Of a stretch of 64,000 nucleotides of DNA, positions 26,772 to 36,502 are shown piece by piece. The position numbers were made by a program, and so were the translations under genes. This DNA is from Bradyrhizobium sp. Ash2021 (lineage in GTDB: Bacteria; Pseudomonadota; Alphaproteobacteria; Rhizobiales; Xanthobacteraceae). The stretch is from contig NZ_CP100604.1 in assembly GCF_031202265.1 (NCBI RefSeq), positions 6,430,501 through 6,494,500 of the forward strand, in the 5' to 3' direction. The notes beneath the pieces were generated by a model. It was not told the origin of the DNA. It searched no databases and saw only the letters and a list, made by a program, of their open reading frames with translations. Numbering within the stretch: the first letter of the stretch is position 1; every line of letters starts with the position of its first letter.

Positions 26772-28240
26772 GGCTTGCCTCCGCGCGCCCGATCGACCAG
26801 CGACGTCGTGCTGTGGCCCGGCAGGATGTCGACCAGCACGACTTCGCCGCCGCAGGCTTCGACGATCTCAAAACCTACGACCTGCTCGCGGGTGTAGTCG
26901 CCGCCCTTGACCAGCACGCTCGGCCGCACCTTCGTGATCAGATCGATCGGCGTGTCCTCCTCGAACATCGCGACCAGATCGACCGCCTCCAGCGCCGCCA
27001 GCACTTCCGCCCGCGCGCGTTCGTCCTGCACCGGACGTCCCTCGCCCTTCAGCCGCCGCACCGAGGCGTCGCTGTTCAGCCCAACGATCAGGCGGTCGCA
27101 GGCGCGGCGCGCCGCGGTCAGTACCTTGACGTGGCCGGGATGCAGAATGTCGAAGCAGCCATTGGTAAAGCCAATGCGCAGGCCCTGCCTGCGCCAGTCC
27201 AGGAGATGCGCGCCGAGGTCGCCGCCGGCCGCAACGATTTTTTCCTCGGCGACCAATGCCGCATGCGGCAGGATTTTTCGCCGCAGCTCGGCCGCCGTGA
27301 CCGTGGCCGTGCCCTTCTTGCCGACGGCGACCGCGGCGGCGGCATTCGCCATCCGCAGCGCGGTTTCCCAATCGGCCTTGGCCGCCAGCGTCAGCGCCAA
27401 CGCCGCGGCAACGGTGTCGCCCGCGCCGGAGACGTCGCGTACCCTGACGGGAAGCGCCGGCACGTGGATCGCCTCACCGTTGCGCACGACCAGGGTCATG
27501 CCATGCTCGCTTTGGGTCACCAGCATGGCTTCGCAATCGGCCAGAACCATCGCGTCCCGCGCCGCGGCGGCGATACTCGCATCGCTATCGGCACGGCTGC
27601 GGGTCGCCTCCGCGAATTCCCTGCGATTGGGGGTCAGCAGGGTGGCGCCGCGATAAATCGCGAAATTGGCGCTCTTGGGATCGACGATCACGCGTTTGCC
27701 TAGTTTTTTCGCGGCGTCGATGATGTTGCGGATCACGCGCGCCGTCAGCACGCCCTTGGCATAGTCCGAGAGCAGCACGATATCGGCGCGCGCAAGCTGC
27801 GGCAGGATGGCGTCAATCAGGTTTTGCTCGGTATCGGCCGCGGCGGGCTGTGCCTGCTCCCAGTCCGCGCGGAGCATGTGGGTGGAAAAATGCTCGGAGA
27901 CGAACCGCACCTTTCGCGTCGTCGGGCGCGTGCGATCGCACACCAGAACTGCTTCGATCCGGTCTTCCCGCGCCAGCTCGGCCTTGAGTCTTGCGCCCGC
28001 CTCGTCGTCGCCGACCAGGCCTGCGAAGATGCAACGTCCGCCGAGCGAGGCGATATTGCGCGCCACATTGCCGGCGCCGCCGACATTGGTCTCGCTGCGC
28101 TGGACCGCAATCACGGGCGCCGGCGCTTCCGGCGAAATCCTGGACACCTCGCCATAGACGAATTCGTCGAGCATGAGGTCGCCGACGCAGAGCACGGTCT
28201 GGCTGGCAATCGCTTGCGACAGGGCTTCAAAATCGAACAT
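26768..28240 (-). CDS. hldE: Bifunctional heptose-7-phosphate kinase / heptose-1-phosphate adenylyltransferase
   Basis: This 490-residue HldE catalyses two cytoplasmic steps of ADP-heptose synthesis for LPS core. The N-terminal PfkB-type kinase domain (residues about 1-320) shows [31 protein letters not shown] and the catalytic [10 protein letters not shown]. The C-terminal nucleotidyltransferase domain (about 350-490) starts [18 protein letters not shown], the HIGH-like site, and ends in [15 protein letters not shown]. Fusion of both domains and the length are usual for the family. The downstream ligase gene overlaps its stop; hldD lies 25 bases upstream of its start on the same strand. Confidence 0.96.
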   Translation of the reverse strand: MFDFEALSQAIASQTVLCVGDLMLDEFVYGEVSRISPEAPAPVIAVQRSETNVGGAGNVARNIASLGGRCIFAGLVGDDEAGARLKAELAREDRIEAVLVCDRTRPTTRKVRFVSEHFSTHMLRADWEQAQPAAADTEQNLIDAILPQLARADIVLLSDYAKGVLTARVIRNIIDAAKKLGKRVIVDPKSANFAIYRGATLLTPNRREFAEATRSRADSDASIAAAARDAMVLADCEAMLVTQSEHGMTLVVRNGEAIHVPALPVRVRDVSGAGDTVAAALALTLAAKADWETALRMANAAAAVAVGKKGTATVTAAELRRKILPHAALVAEEKIVAAGGDLGAHLLDWRRQGLRIGFTNGCFDILHPGHVKVLTAARRACDRLIVGLNSDASVRRLKGEGRPVQDERARAEVLAALEAVDLVAMFEEDTPIDLITKVRPSVLVKGGDYTREQVVGFEIVEACGGEVVLVDILPGHSTTSLVDRARGGKP

Positions 28241-28265
28241 GTTTTTTTCGTACCCTAAAAGCCCG

Positions 28266-29246
28266 TCAGCGATAGCGATCGGCCGAATCGAGAAAACCCT
28301 TCACGTAGGCGCCGACCGCGTCTTCCAGCGCCGTGAAGCCGCCATTGTAACCGGCGTGCCGCAGCCGATCGGCCTTGCTCTCCGTGAAATATTGATAGCT
28401 GCCGCGAATCTGTTCGGGCATGTCGACATAGTGGATGTTCGGTTTGCTGCCGAGCGCGGCATAGGCCGCGAGCATCAGATCCCGAAAGCTGCGCGCGGTG
28501 CCGGTGCCGACATTGAACAGCCCGGAGACCTGCGGGGTCGCCAGCAGCCACATCATCACGCGCACGACGTCGTCGACATAGATGAAATCGCGCCGCTGGT
28601 CGCCGTCCACGATGCCCTCGCGGTGCGACTTGAACAGCTGCACCGGGCGCCCGGCCTTCACATCGTCGAAGCGCCGCGCCAGCACGCTCATCATCGTGCC
28701 CTTGTGATATTCGTTGGGGCCGAACACGTTGAAGAATTTCAGCCCGGCCCATTGCGGCGGCAGTTTTTCGTCGCGCGCGGCGCGCTCGGCCAGCGCCATG
28801 TCGAACAGGTTCTTGCTCCAGCCGTAAAGATTCATCGGCCGCAGCCGCTTCAGCGCCTCGACCGATCCGTCATCGTCAAATCCGTGCTCGCCATTGCCAT
28901 AGGTCGCCGCCGACGACGCGTAGATCAGCGGCGTCGCATTCGCCGTGCACCAGTCGAGCAGCCGCATCGACAGCCGGAAATTGGTCTCTATCACGAGATC
29001 GCCGTCGGTCGCCGTGGTCTCGGAAATCGCGCCGAGGTGAATGACGGCATCGAGCCGCCGGCCTTTCAGCCAGTCCGTCAATTCAGCCGGCGGGACGACA
29101 TCGGCGAGCTGGCGCTTGGCCAGATTGCGCCATTTGCCGTCCTGTCCGAGTATGTCGCAGACCGCGACATCGCTACGGCCGGCGTCGTTCAACGCGGCCA
29201 CGACGTTCGATCCGATAAAACCGGCGCCACCGGTCACCAGCAACAT
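28266..29246 (-). CDS. hldD: ADP-L-glycero-D-manno-heptose 6-epimerase
   Basis: This 326-residue extended SDR converts ADP-D-glycero- to ADP-L-glycero-D-manno-heptose, the last step before core heptosylation. It starts [20 protein letters not shown] with the Rossmann glycines, then shows [13 protein letters not shown] and the catalytic YGWSKNLFD, plus [20 protein letters not shown], wording specific to HldD. ATG 29246 gives the normal N-terminus; 29288 would add 14 unrelated residues. It heads the minus-strand heptose/ligase operon and is divergent from waaF across 162 bases. Confidence 0.96.
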   Translation of the reverse strand: MLLVTGGAGFIGSNVVAALNDAGRSDVAVCDILGQDGKWRNLAKRQLADVVPPAELTDWLKGRRLDAVIHLGAISETTATDGDLVIETNFRLSMRLLDWCTANATPLIYASSAATYGNGEHGFDDDGSVEALKRLRPMNLYGWSKNLFDMALAERAARDEKLPPQWAGLKFFNVFGPNEYHKGTMMSVLARRFDDVKAGRPVQLFKSHREGIVDGDQRRDFIYVDDVVRVMMWLLATPQVSGLFNVGTGTARSFRDLMLAAYAALGSKPNIHYVDMPEQIRGSYQYFTESKADRLRHAGYNGGFTALEDAVGAYVKGFLDSADRYR

Positions 29247-29408
29247 GCCATCCCCTGCCCTGATTGTGCGGCGCCAGCTTTGCCCCACTCGCGGCCGGCA
29301 GGCAACTTGGGTTGTTGGGCGTAGTGAAGGCGGCCGGCGTCACTTTACCTCCCGCCGTGGAGCGGTTACCGACGGGGCCGGAATCCGCCGGACGCTGCGT
29401 ACAAAGAT

Positions 29409-30470
29409 ATGAATATAGATTCAATACATGGGATCGAGACCGAGGATGCTGGCGACACCCGCCCGATCCTGATCGTTCCCTATATGTGGATCGGCGACTT
29501 CGTCCGCGGCCATACGGTGGTGCGCGTGCTCAGGAAGCGCTGGCCGAACCGGCCGGTCGATCTGCTGGTGACCTCGCTCTGCGCCCCCTTGGTCGATTAC
29601 ATGCCAGGCGTCCGTTCCGGGATCGTCTGGGACCTGCCGCGCAGCCGGCTTGCGGTGGCCCGGCAGCGGGGGCTGGCGGCGGAATTGCGCGCGAAGGGCT
29701 ATGGAACCGCCCTGGTGCTGCCCCGCACCTGGAAGGCGGCGATTGCGCCGGCGCTGGCCGGTATCCCGGAACGGGTCGGCTTCTTCGGCGAAGCCCGGTT
29801 CGGGCTCATCAACCGGATGCGCTGGGGCGAAAAGGCGCTGCCCCGGTTTATCGACAAGAATGCCGCGCTGGCATTGCCGCACGGCGCAAGACTGCCGCCG
29901 GAATGGCCGGTGCCGCAGCTTCGGGTTCCCCAGGACGAAATCGACCACTGGCGGCGGGCCAATGGGCTGGGCAGCGGTCCTGCGGTGGCGCTGGCGCCGG
30001 GCTCGGTCGGCGCCTCCAAGCGCTGGACCTATTATCCACAGGCCGCAAAACTTCTGGCCGAACGCGGCCTCGATGTCTGGGTGGTTGGCGGTCCCGGCGA
30101 AAAGCCGCTGGCGCAGCAGATCACAGCGATCGGCGGCCCGCGCGTCCGCGACCTCACCGGGACCGATCTGCGCAATGGCATTATGGCAATGGCTGCAGCC
30201 GACATCGCGATCTCCAACGATTCCGGCCTGATGCACATCGCGGCCGCGATCGGCACGCCGACCATGGGCATTTTCGGCCCCACCAGCCCCTATCTCTGGG
30301 CGCCGCTGAACGGCCTCGCCGCGACAGTGCTGCAGACCAAAACGGTGCTGCCGTGCCAGCCCTGCCAGCGCACGGTCTGCACCATGAACGACCATCGTTG
30401 CATGCGTGACATTTCCGCCTTCGACGTCGTCGAGATCACGCAACGCGTGCTGCGCGAGGCGACAACATGA
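29409..30470 (+). CDS. waaF: LPS heptosyltransferase II
   Basis: This 353-residue GT9-family glycosyltransferase adds the second L,D-heptose to the inner core on the cytoplasmic face of the inner membrane. Visible are ILIVPYMWIGDFVRGHTVVR at the N-terminus, LAPGSVGASKRWTYYPQAAK at the start of the donor domain, and SNDSGLMHIAAAIGTPTMGI. The Cys-rich tail CQPCQRTVCTMNDHRCMRDI is typical of WaaF. The stop overlaps the gmhB start as ATGA, so both heptose genes are coupled. The residues before 18 are less conserved; the start at 29409 is the first ATG. Confidence 0.94.
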   Translation: MNIDSIHGIETEDAGDTRPILIVPYMWIGDFVRGHTVVRVLRKRWPNRPVDLLVTSLCAPLVDYMPGVRSGIVWDLPRSRLAVARQRGLAAELRAKGYGTALVLPRTWKAAIAPALAGIPERVGFFGEARFGLINRMRWGEKALPRFIDKNAALALPHGARLPPEWPVPQLRVPQDEIDHWRRANGLGSGPAVALAPGSVGASKRWTYYPQAAKLLAERGLDVWVVGGPGEKPLAQQITAIGGPRVRDLTGTDLRNGIMAMAAADIAISNDSGLMHIAAAIGTPTMGIFGPTSPYLWAPLNGLAATVLQTKTVLPCQPCQRTVCTMNDHRCMRDISAFDVVEITQRVLREATT

Positions 30471-31012
30471 TGACCGTCATCGATCCAGCCCGTTTCATTC
30501 CAAGACCCGCCGCCTTTCTCGACCGCGATGGCGTCATCAACCATGACGACGGGTATATGGGCACGCAAGAGCGGATTCGCTGGATCCCGAATGCAGCGAA
30601 GGCAATCCGCCGGTTGAATGACGCTGGCTATTTCGTGTTCTTCTTCACTAATCAATCCGGGGTCGCGCGCGGTTACTTTACCGAGAGTGACCTCAATAAG
30701 CTGCACGACTGGATGCTTGCCGAACTCGCCGCTCAAGGCGCCGTCGTTGACGACATCAGATATTGCCCGCATCATCCCGCGGGCACCGTCGCCGGCTATC
30801 TCGAAGACCATCATTGGCGCAAACCCGCGCCTGGCATGATCCACGATTTGATGCAGCACTGGCCGGTGCGCCAGGAAGGCAGCTTTGTCATCGGCGACCG
30901 CAAGACCGACATCGAGGCGGCGGAGGCCGCGGGCCTGCCGGGCTTTCTGTTCGCGGGCGGCGACCTCGATGCGTTCGTCGCCGACGTGATGGCTCAGACG
31001 AGCGTGCGATAG
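30467..31012 (+). CDS. gmhB: D-glycero-beta-D-manno-heptose 1,7-bisphosphate 7-phosphatase
   Basis: This 181-residue HAD-superfamily phosphatase removes the 7-phosphate in ADP-heptose synthesis. The nucleophile motif is FLDRDGVINHDDGYM, motif II FFTNQSGVARGYF, and motif IV IGDRKTDIEAAEAAG. The structural zinc loop begins CPHHP, but where the typical enzyme has Cys-x-Cys before Arg-Lys-Pro, this one reads EDHHWRKPAPGM, so the second pair of zinc cysteines is missing. The start overlaps waaF (ATGA). The 3' end overlaps the convergent glycosyltransferase gene by 19 bases. Confidence 0.93.
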   Translation: MMTVIDPARFIPRPAAFLDRDGVINHDDGYMGTQERIRWIPNAAKAIRRLNDAGYFVFFFTNQSGVARGYFTESDLNKLHDWMLAELAAQGAVVDDIRYCPHHPAGTVAGYLEDHHWRKPAPGMIHDLMQHWPVRQEGSFVIGDRKTDIEAAEAAGLPGFLFAGGDLDAFVADVMAQTSVR

Positions 31013-32052
31013 ACCGCGGCGATCTGGTTCGCCTCCGCATCGAGGCTGAACTTTTCAACCACGCGCGCTCGCGCACGCATCCCCATCGCCGCGGCCCACG
31101 CCGGCTCGCGCACCAGCGGCTCCAGCGCCGCCACCAGCGCGTCGACGTCGCCGGGCGGCGTCAGCACGCCGGTGACGCCATCCTCGACCACGAATTCGGC
31201 CGCGCCGGCCCGCGACGCCACCAGCGCCGCACCTGCCGCCATCGCCTCGAGCAGCGTCAGGCCAAAGCCTTCGTTGCGCGAGGTGAAGGCGTAGATCGTC
31301 AGCCGCTGGTACCAACGCTGCACTTGCTCGATCTCCAATTCGCCGGTGATGACGATGCGCGACTGCAGCCCGACGGCCTCAATCCGCGCTCTCAGTTCGT
31401 TGGCAAAACCTTGCTGTTCGGGCACGACAGCGCCGACGATCACGGCGGTGAAATCGGGATAGCGCGGCAGCAAGCGGCACATCGCGTCGACAAAAACGTC
31501 GCTACCCTTTTGCGCGCGCACCCGGCCGAAGCAGCCGATCGCGTAGCGGCCGGGCAAATTCGCTTCCGCGAACGCCGCCGCGCGATCCGGCGGCGGCGCA
31601 TAACGGTCGGTGTCGACGCCGTGCATCACCACCGTCGCTTCCCGCTTGAGGAAGCCGGCCGACAGCGCGCTGGTGGCGATGATCGCGTCCATCCGGCGGA
31701 TCAGCCAGCGCGTCAAAGCGGTATGGTGCCGTTGCGCCGCCGAGGTGAACACGAGCTTCAGCGGCCAGCCCAGCGACCGCAGCAGCAGGCCCGCGATCAT
31801 CTCGTCGTTGCGTCGCGCGTGCCAGATCAGCGGCGTGCGGTGGCGCCACAATTTCAGCAGTTCCGCAAACCCGATCCGCGCGATGCCGTCAGGCTCATGG
31901 GGCCCGAGCCACGCCGCGCGGAACATCCCGGCGAGTTTCGGCGCCACCATCCGGTTGGTCGCGGTGACGCCCGAATAGCGCCTGTGCAAATTCGGCACGA
32001 TCAGCTGCAGACCTTGGGCCTGATTTTGGGCCAGATTGTTCTCGATCGGCAC
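30994..32052 (-). CDS. GT4-family LPS core glycosyltransferase, LpcC-like
   Basis: This 352-residue GT-B glycosyltransferase opens LQLIVPNLHRRYSGVTATNR, which resembles rhizobial LpcC, the mannosyltransferase that adds core mannose to Kdo from GDP-mannose. The C-terminal donor domain has YAIGCFGRVRAQKGSDVFVD, and the E-x7-E motif lies in TSRNEGFGLTLLEAMAAGAA. GDP-mannose made by the enzyme at 16.3 kb is a plausible donor. The gene is divergent from galE across 126 bases and overlaps gmhB tail to tail. The specificity is inferred from the N-terminal wording and context only. Confidence 0.82.
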   Translation of the reverse strand: MPIENNLAQNQAQGLQLIVPNLHRRYSGVTATNRMVAPKLAGMFRAAWLGPHEPDGIARIGFAELLKLWRHRTPLIWHARRNDEMIAGLLLRSLGWPLKLVFTSAAQRHHTALTRWLIRRMDAIIATSALSAGFLKREATVVMHGVDTDRYAPPPDRAAAFAEANLPGRYAIGCFGRVRAQKGSDVFVDAMCRLLPRYPDFTAVIVGAVVPEQQGFANELRARIEAVGLQSRIVITGELEIEQVQRWYQRLTIYAFTSRNEGFGLTLLEAMAAGAALVASRAGAAEFVVEDGVTGVLTPPGDVDALVAALEPLVREPAWAAAMGMRARARVVEKFSLDAEANQIAAVYRTLV

Positions 32053-32178
32053 GTCGGGCTCCGTTTGCGCAAGTTCCTATACGCAACATTAAGCATAGTG
32101 ACCAGTTCGCAGCCCGCGAAACATACTCTTCACCGCGTCCCCGCTAGCATCCCGCCCATAATCGGGAGAGGTGAGCTC

Positions 32179-33192
32179 ATGACCGTGCTCGTCACCGGCG
32201 GCGCCGGCTACATCGGAAGTCATATGGTTCTAGCACTGGCGGAAGCCGGCGAGAGCGTTGTCGTGATCGACAATCTGTCCACCGGATTTTCCGCCTTCCT
32301 GCCCGGAGGCGTGCCGCTGTTCATCGGCGACGCCGGCGACGAGAATCTCGTCGAGGGCGTGATCGCCCAGCACGGCGTCGAGAGCATCATTCATTTCGCC
32401 GGCTCCGTGGTGGTGCCGGATTCGATGCGCGATCCGCTCGCCTACTACCGCAACAACACCATGACCACCCGCAGCCTCCTCAATGCCGCGGTCAAGGGCG
32501 GCGTCAGCCGTTTCATCTTCTCATCGACGGCGGCGGTCTACGGCAATCCGGACCAGGTGCCGGTGCCCGAGCACGCGCCGACCCGTCCGCTGTCGCCCTA
32601 CGGCTCGTCGAAACTGATGACCGAGATCATGCTGCATGACGTCGCCTCCGCGCATGGCATGAGCTATGCCGTGCTGCGCTACTTCAACGTCGCCGGCGCC
32701 GATCCTATGGGCCGCATCGGGCTCGCTACCCTCGGCGCCACCCATCTGCTCAAGATCGCGGTCGAGGCGGCCACCGGCCAGCGCGCCAAGATCGACGTGT
32801 TCGGCACCGATTATCCGACACCGGACGGCAGCTGCATCCGCGACTTCATCCACGTCAGCGACCTGGCCCAGGCGCATCGCGCCGCGTTGTCTTACCTGCG
32901 CGGCGGCAGCACTTCGGTGACGCTGAATTGCGGTTACGGTCGCGGCTATTCGGTGATGGAAACCATCGAGGCGGTGCGCCGTGTCTCGTTGCGTAATTTC
33001 GCGGTTCAGTATGCGCCGCGCCGGCCCGGCGACATCATGGCCATGGTCGCCGATACCAGCCGCATCCGTTCGACGCTGGACTGGACGCCGCAATATGACG
33101 ATCTCGACACCATCGCCGCCCACGCGCTGGCCTGGGAGGAGAAGCTGTTCCGCGAGCGCGGCGGCCTGCTCCAGCACGCGGAATCGGCGTAA
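32179..33192 (+). CDS. galE: UDP-glucose 4-epimerase
   Basis: This 337-residue NAD-dependent SDR interconverts UDP-glucose and UDP-galactose (some homologues also UDP-GlcNAc/GalNAc). It begins VLVTGGAGYIGSHMVLALAE, has SSTAAVYGNPDQVPVPE, the catalytic YGSSKLMTE, and the GalE-specific YFNVAGADPMGRIG and GSCIRDFIHVSDLAQAH. The start ATG 32179 is preceded by GGGAGAGG; longer open frame upstream on the same strand is antisense to the glycosyltransferase and is not coding. It would supply galactose for the surface glycan exported by the adjacent transporter. Confidence 0.95.
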   Translation: MTVLVTGGAGYIGSHMVLALAEAGESVVVIDNLSTGFSAFLPGGVPLFIGDAGDENLVEGVIAQHGVESIIHFAGSVVVPDSMRDPLAYYRNNTMTTRSLLNAAVKGGVSRFIFSSTAAVYGNPDQVPVPEHAPTRPLSPYGSSKLMTEIMLHDVASAHGMSYAVLRYFNVAGADPMGRIGLATLGATHLLKIAVEAATGQRAKIDVFGTDYPTPDGSCIRDFIHVSDLAQAHRAALSYLRGGSTSVTLNCGYGRGYSVMETIEAVRRVSLRNFAVQYAPRRPGDIMAMVADTSRIRSTLDWTPQYDDLDTIAAHALAWEEKLFRERGGLLQHAESA

Positions 33193-33300
33193 AATCAAGC
33201 GCTTATTTGGCTTGAAAAACCGCGTCATTGCGGGCAAGGAGTCACCGCAGCAGCCCTGACACGCAGGTAGTCTTAAGCCTGCGCCGTCGATGGAACGCGG

Positions 33301-35121
33301 ATGACCGAACTGCCAACGAAAATTACTGCGAAAATCACTGACGATCCCTATGGGGCGGCGATCCTGATTCGCCGCCTGGTGGCCGAACAGGGCCTCGTTT
33401 ATTGGCGGCGCTATCTGCTGGCATTCGCCCTGATGGGGATCGCGGCGGCGACCACCGCCGGTTCCGCCTATATGCTCGGCCAGGTCATCAACAAGGCCTA
33501 TGTCGACAAGGATGTGCGCGGCATCGCGATCCTGTCGCTGGTCACCATCGTGATCTTCACGCTGAAAGGGGCGGCGACCTACGGCCACACCGTGATCCTG
33601 CAGCAGATCGGCAACGCCATCCTCGCCAACAACCAGCGGGCGCTGTTCGCCAAGCTGATGAGCGAAAACATCGCGTTCTTCTCCGAGCGGCATTCCTCGG
33701 AATTTCTGGCGCGGCTGACCGCCGGCGCCACCTCGGTGACCCAGGTGCTCAATCTCCTGATCAACGCGATCGGCCGCGACCTGCTGTCGCTGATCGCGCT
33801 CGTCGTCGTGATGCTGACGACCGACCCCTACATGGCGCTCCTCGGTTTCGCCGTGGCGCCGCCGGCGATGATCGTGCTGCGCAAGCTGGTGAAACGCATC
33901 AAGGGCCTGGCCCACAACCAGTTCGCCGGCACCGCCGATATTCTGGAAACCATGCAGGAATCGCTGCAGGGCATCCGCACCGTCAAGGCCTTCACGCGGG
34001 AAGCGTCGATGCGCGAGCGCATCGACGCCAGCATCAACGAGGTCGAGCGCAACGCCAACAAGATGGCGCGGGTTTCCAACCGCTCCACCCCGCTGATGGA
34101 AATGCTGGGCGGTTTCGCGATCGCGGGCGGCTTGATGTATGGCGGCTATCGCGTGGTCGCGATGGGCGCCTCGCCGGGCCAGTTCTTTTCGTTCCTGACC
34201 GCGTTCCTGTTGGCCTACGAGCCGGCCAAGCGGCTGGCGCGGCTCAACATCGAATTGAACAGCAACCTGGTCGGCGCGCGAAAACTGCTGGAAATCGTCG
34301 ACAGCCCGTCCACCGAACCTGCCGAAGACGACAAGCCGACGCTGCGACTGACCGACGCCCGCGTCGAGTTCCGCGACGTGACCTTCGCCTATCGCGCCAA
34401 CGAGCCGGTGCTCCGCCGCATGAGCTTTGTCGCCGAGCCCGGCAAGACCACCGCCCTGGTCGGGCCGAGCGGCGGCGGCAAGTCGACGGTGCTGGCGCTG
34501 TTGCTGCGGCTCTATGAGGTCAACCAGGGCGACATCCTGATCGACGGCCAAGCGATCTCGGGCGTGTCGCGCCAGTCGCTGCGGCAGCAGACCGGCTATG
34601 TCGGGCAGGACGTCTATCTATTCCGCGACACCATCGGCGCCAACATCGCCTTCGGCAAGGTCGGCGCGACGCAGGACGAGATCGTGGCCGCCGCCAAGGC
34701 CGCCTGCGCGCACGACTTCATCATGGGCTTTCCGCAGGGCTACGACACCCCGGTCGGCGAGCACGGCGCCCAGCTATCCGGCGGCCAGCGCCAGCGCGTC
34801 GCGGTGGCACGCGCCCTGATCAAGAACGCGCCGGTCATCCTGCTCGATGAGGCGACCGCCGCACTGGATTCGGAATCCGAAAAGGCGGTGCAGGAAGCGA
34901 TCGAGCATCTCTGCCGGAACCGCACCACCATCGTCATCGCCCACCGCCTGCACACCATCATGCACGCCGACGCCATTCTGGTGGTCGAGGGCGGCGAGAT
35001 CGTCGAGCACGGCCAGCATGACGACCTGTTGCGGCGCGGCGGCCGCTACGCCTCGTTCTTCCGCCTGCAGCATCGCGACACCGCCCTCCCCAGTCTGGCG
35101 CCGATCACCGCAACCGCGTAA
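33301..35121 (+). CDS. MsbA-type ABC transporter, fused permease and ATPase
   Basis: This 606-residue half-transporter would work as a homodimer in the inner membrane. An N-terminal six-helix type IV exporter domain (about residues 35-340) is followed by an ATPase domain with Walker A GPSGGGKST (about 388), signature LSGGQRQRVAVARAL (about 492), Walker B VILLDEAT and the H-loop IAHRLHTIMHADAI. The length and order match MsbA-like lipid A-core flippases and related glycan exporters. Location directly after the LPS/heptose/galE genes supports lipid A-core or glycolipid as cargo, but this is context, not proof. Confidence 0.88.
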   Translation: MTELPTKITAKITDDPYGAAILIRRLVAEQGLVYWRRYLLAFALMGIAAATTAGSAYMLGQVINKAYVDKDVRGIAILSLVTIVIFTLKGAATYGHTVILQQIGNAILANNQRALFAKLMSENIAFFSERHSSEFLARLTAGATSVTQVLNLLINAIGRDLLSLIALVVVMLTTDPYMALLGFAVAPPAMIVLRKLVKRIKGLAHNQFAGTADILETMQESLQGIRTVKAFTREASMRERIDASINEVERNANKMARVSNRSTPLMEMLGGFAIAGGLMYGGYRVVAMGASPGQFFSFLTAFLLAYEPAKRLARLNIELNSNLVGARKLLEIVDSPSTEPAEDDKPTLRLTDARVEFRDVTFAYRANEPVLRRMSFVAEPGKTTALVGPSGGGKSTVLALLLRLYEVNQGDILIDGQAISGVSRQSLRQQTGYVGQDVYLFRDTIGANIAFGKVGATQDEIVAAAKAACAHDFIMGFPQGYDTPVGEHGAQLSGGQRQRVAVARALIKNAPVILLDEATAALDSESEKAVQEAIEHLCRNRTTIVIAHRLHTIMHADAILVVEGGEIVEHGQHDDLLRRGGRYASFFRLQHRDTALPSLAPITATA

Positions 35122-35167
35122 AGCTAGCGCCTGCATTTCCGTAACCCACCCCGCCGAGACCATTTTC

Positions 35168-35869
35168 ATGAACGCCACCTCCTACGTCATTCCCGCTCTC
35201 CCGCAGCCTTCGCTTCCCGTCGTCGGCGAACAGAAATCCTATCCGGTCCGCCGCATCTGGTGCGTCGGGCGCAATTATCTCGAGCACATCCGCGAGATGG
35301 GCAATGACGAGCGGGCGCCGCCGTTCTTTTTCGCCAAGCACGCCGACATGCTGGTGCCGGACGGCGCCACGATTCCCTACCCGCCGCTGACCAAGGACCT
35401 GCATCATGAGGTCGAGCTGATCGTCGCTATGAAGAACGGCGGCCTCAACATCTCGGCCGACAAGGCGCTCGACCATGTCTACGGCTATGCGGTCGGCATC
35501 GACCTCACCCGCCGCGACCTGCAGATTGCCTCGCGCAAGAAGGAGCGGCCGTGGGAAGTCGGAAAATCCTTCGACTATTCCGCGCCCTGCTCCGCGCTGC
35601 AGCCGGCTTCCAAGATCGGCCATCCTTCGAAAGGCAAGATCTGGCTCACGGTCAACGGCACCGAAACCCAGAAGGGCGACCTCACCGAACTGATCTGGAA
35701 CGTGCCGGAAATCATCTGGCAGCTATCGCAGCAGGTCGCACTCGCCGCCGGCGACATCATCATGACGGGAACGCCGGCCGGCGTCTCCCAGCTTCACCCC
35801 GGCGACAGAATCGAATGCGGCGTCGACGGCGTCGGCACGCTGAAGGTTTCGATCGGCAACCCGGAATAA
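35168..35869 (+). CDS. Fumarylacetoacetate hydrolase family protein
   Basis: This 233-residue protein is of the FAH superfamily, which hydrolyses or decarboxylates beta-diketo acids using a divalent metal. Metal-binding and core motifs are WCVGRNYLEHIREM, LHHEVELIVAM, GYAVGIDLTRRDLQ, and DIIMTGTPAGVSQLHPGD near the C-terminus. The length corresponds to the single-domain fumarylpyruvate hydrolase / acylpyruvase group rather than to full FAH. The gene follows the transporter by 46 bases with its own ATG at 35168. It is followed by a strong terminator. The exact substrate is unknown. Confidence 0.9.
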   Translation: MNATSYVIPALPQPSLPVVGEQKSYPVRRIWCVGRNYLEHIREMGNDERAPPFFFAKHADMLVPDGATIPYPPLTKDLHHEVELIVAMKNGGLNISADKALDHVYGYAVGIDLTRRDLQIASRKKERPWEVGKSFDYSAPCSALQPASKIGHPSKGKIWLTVNGTETQKGDLTELIWNVPEIIWQLSQQVALAAGDIIMTGTPAGVSQLHPGDRIECGVDGVGTLKVSIGNPE

Positions 35870-35890
35870 AGCTGGCGGCATTCAGAAATC

Positions 35891-35923
35891 AAAAAGGCCC
35901 CTGACCTGTCCGGGGCCTTTTTT
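35891..35923 (+). terminator. Rho-independent terminator
   Basis: A perfect 11-base stem (35891-35901, AAAAAGGCCCC, with 35912-35922) around a 10-base loop ends in a run of T. It closes the galE/transporter/FAH transcript. Confidence 0.9.
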
Positions 35924-36502
35924 GCATGCAGGTCACGCCAACGAGCGACCGTCGCTGAATTCGACGGAATCTCGGCAATCTTCACTTTCTTGCCGTCATT
36001 GCGGCTCGCTTTGCGGCTACTCGGCGGGTTCGCGCAGACTATGTTCCAATTCCTCAATCAGCCACGCTAACCTTACCGAGGTCGTGGGATCAGATGCTCC
36101 CCGCTTCAGCAATCGTTGCCAGCAGGATAAATCATTGGGTCGCTCCTTTCTGTTCCCTGCAATCTACCCCTTCTCGATCTCGGGTATTATCCTGCGCCAA
36201 TTGGAGGTACTCTGAGGCTGAACGGCAACACCTGCGAGAAAAATTCGGCGCAACGTGCGGCCATTCCGGAGACCCGTTTCATGATCTACCTTGTAGTCTG
36301 TTAGTCGTTTGAATTACCGCACGATTTTTGAATGCCGGCGGCGGCGTCGCGCGCTCGATGGGCACAGCGAACATTCGTGGGCGCGCTTTGACTTGAGGCC
36401 GATTCCCACGTTTAACTGCCACCATGTTTCCGCCGGGGGCTATCAAATGCGCATGATAAATCTTGCCGCCTCTGCCGACACAACAGGTGAAGCGAGCGGC
36501 GC
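35924..36502. other. Gene-poor junction at start of accessory block
   Basis: About 580 bases with no credible gene. The composition becomes visibly more AT-rich than the region to the left. It contains one copy of the 103-bp direct repeat (36111-36213), which carries a decapitated deacetylase start: the ribosome-binding site, start codon and first eight codons, followed by unrelated sequence. A 65-codon frame ending at 36506 overlaps the next gene's start but has no protein-like features. The gap must also hold the promoter for the next operon. Confidence 0.55.
36111..36213 (+). repeat. 103-bp direct repeat, left copy
   Basis: It matches 43549-43651 in the same orientation at 101 of 103 positions (differences at 36173 and 36184). 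The right copy is the intact deacetylase/LysR intergenic region; this left copy is a fragment without either gene. Confidence 0.95.
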
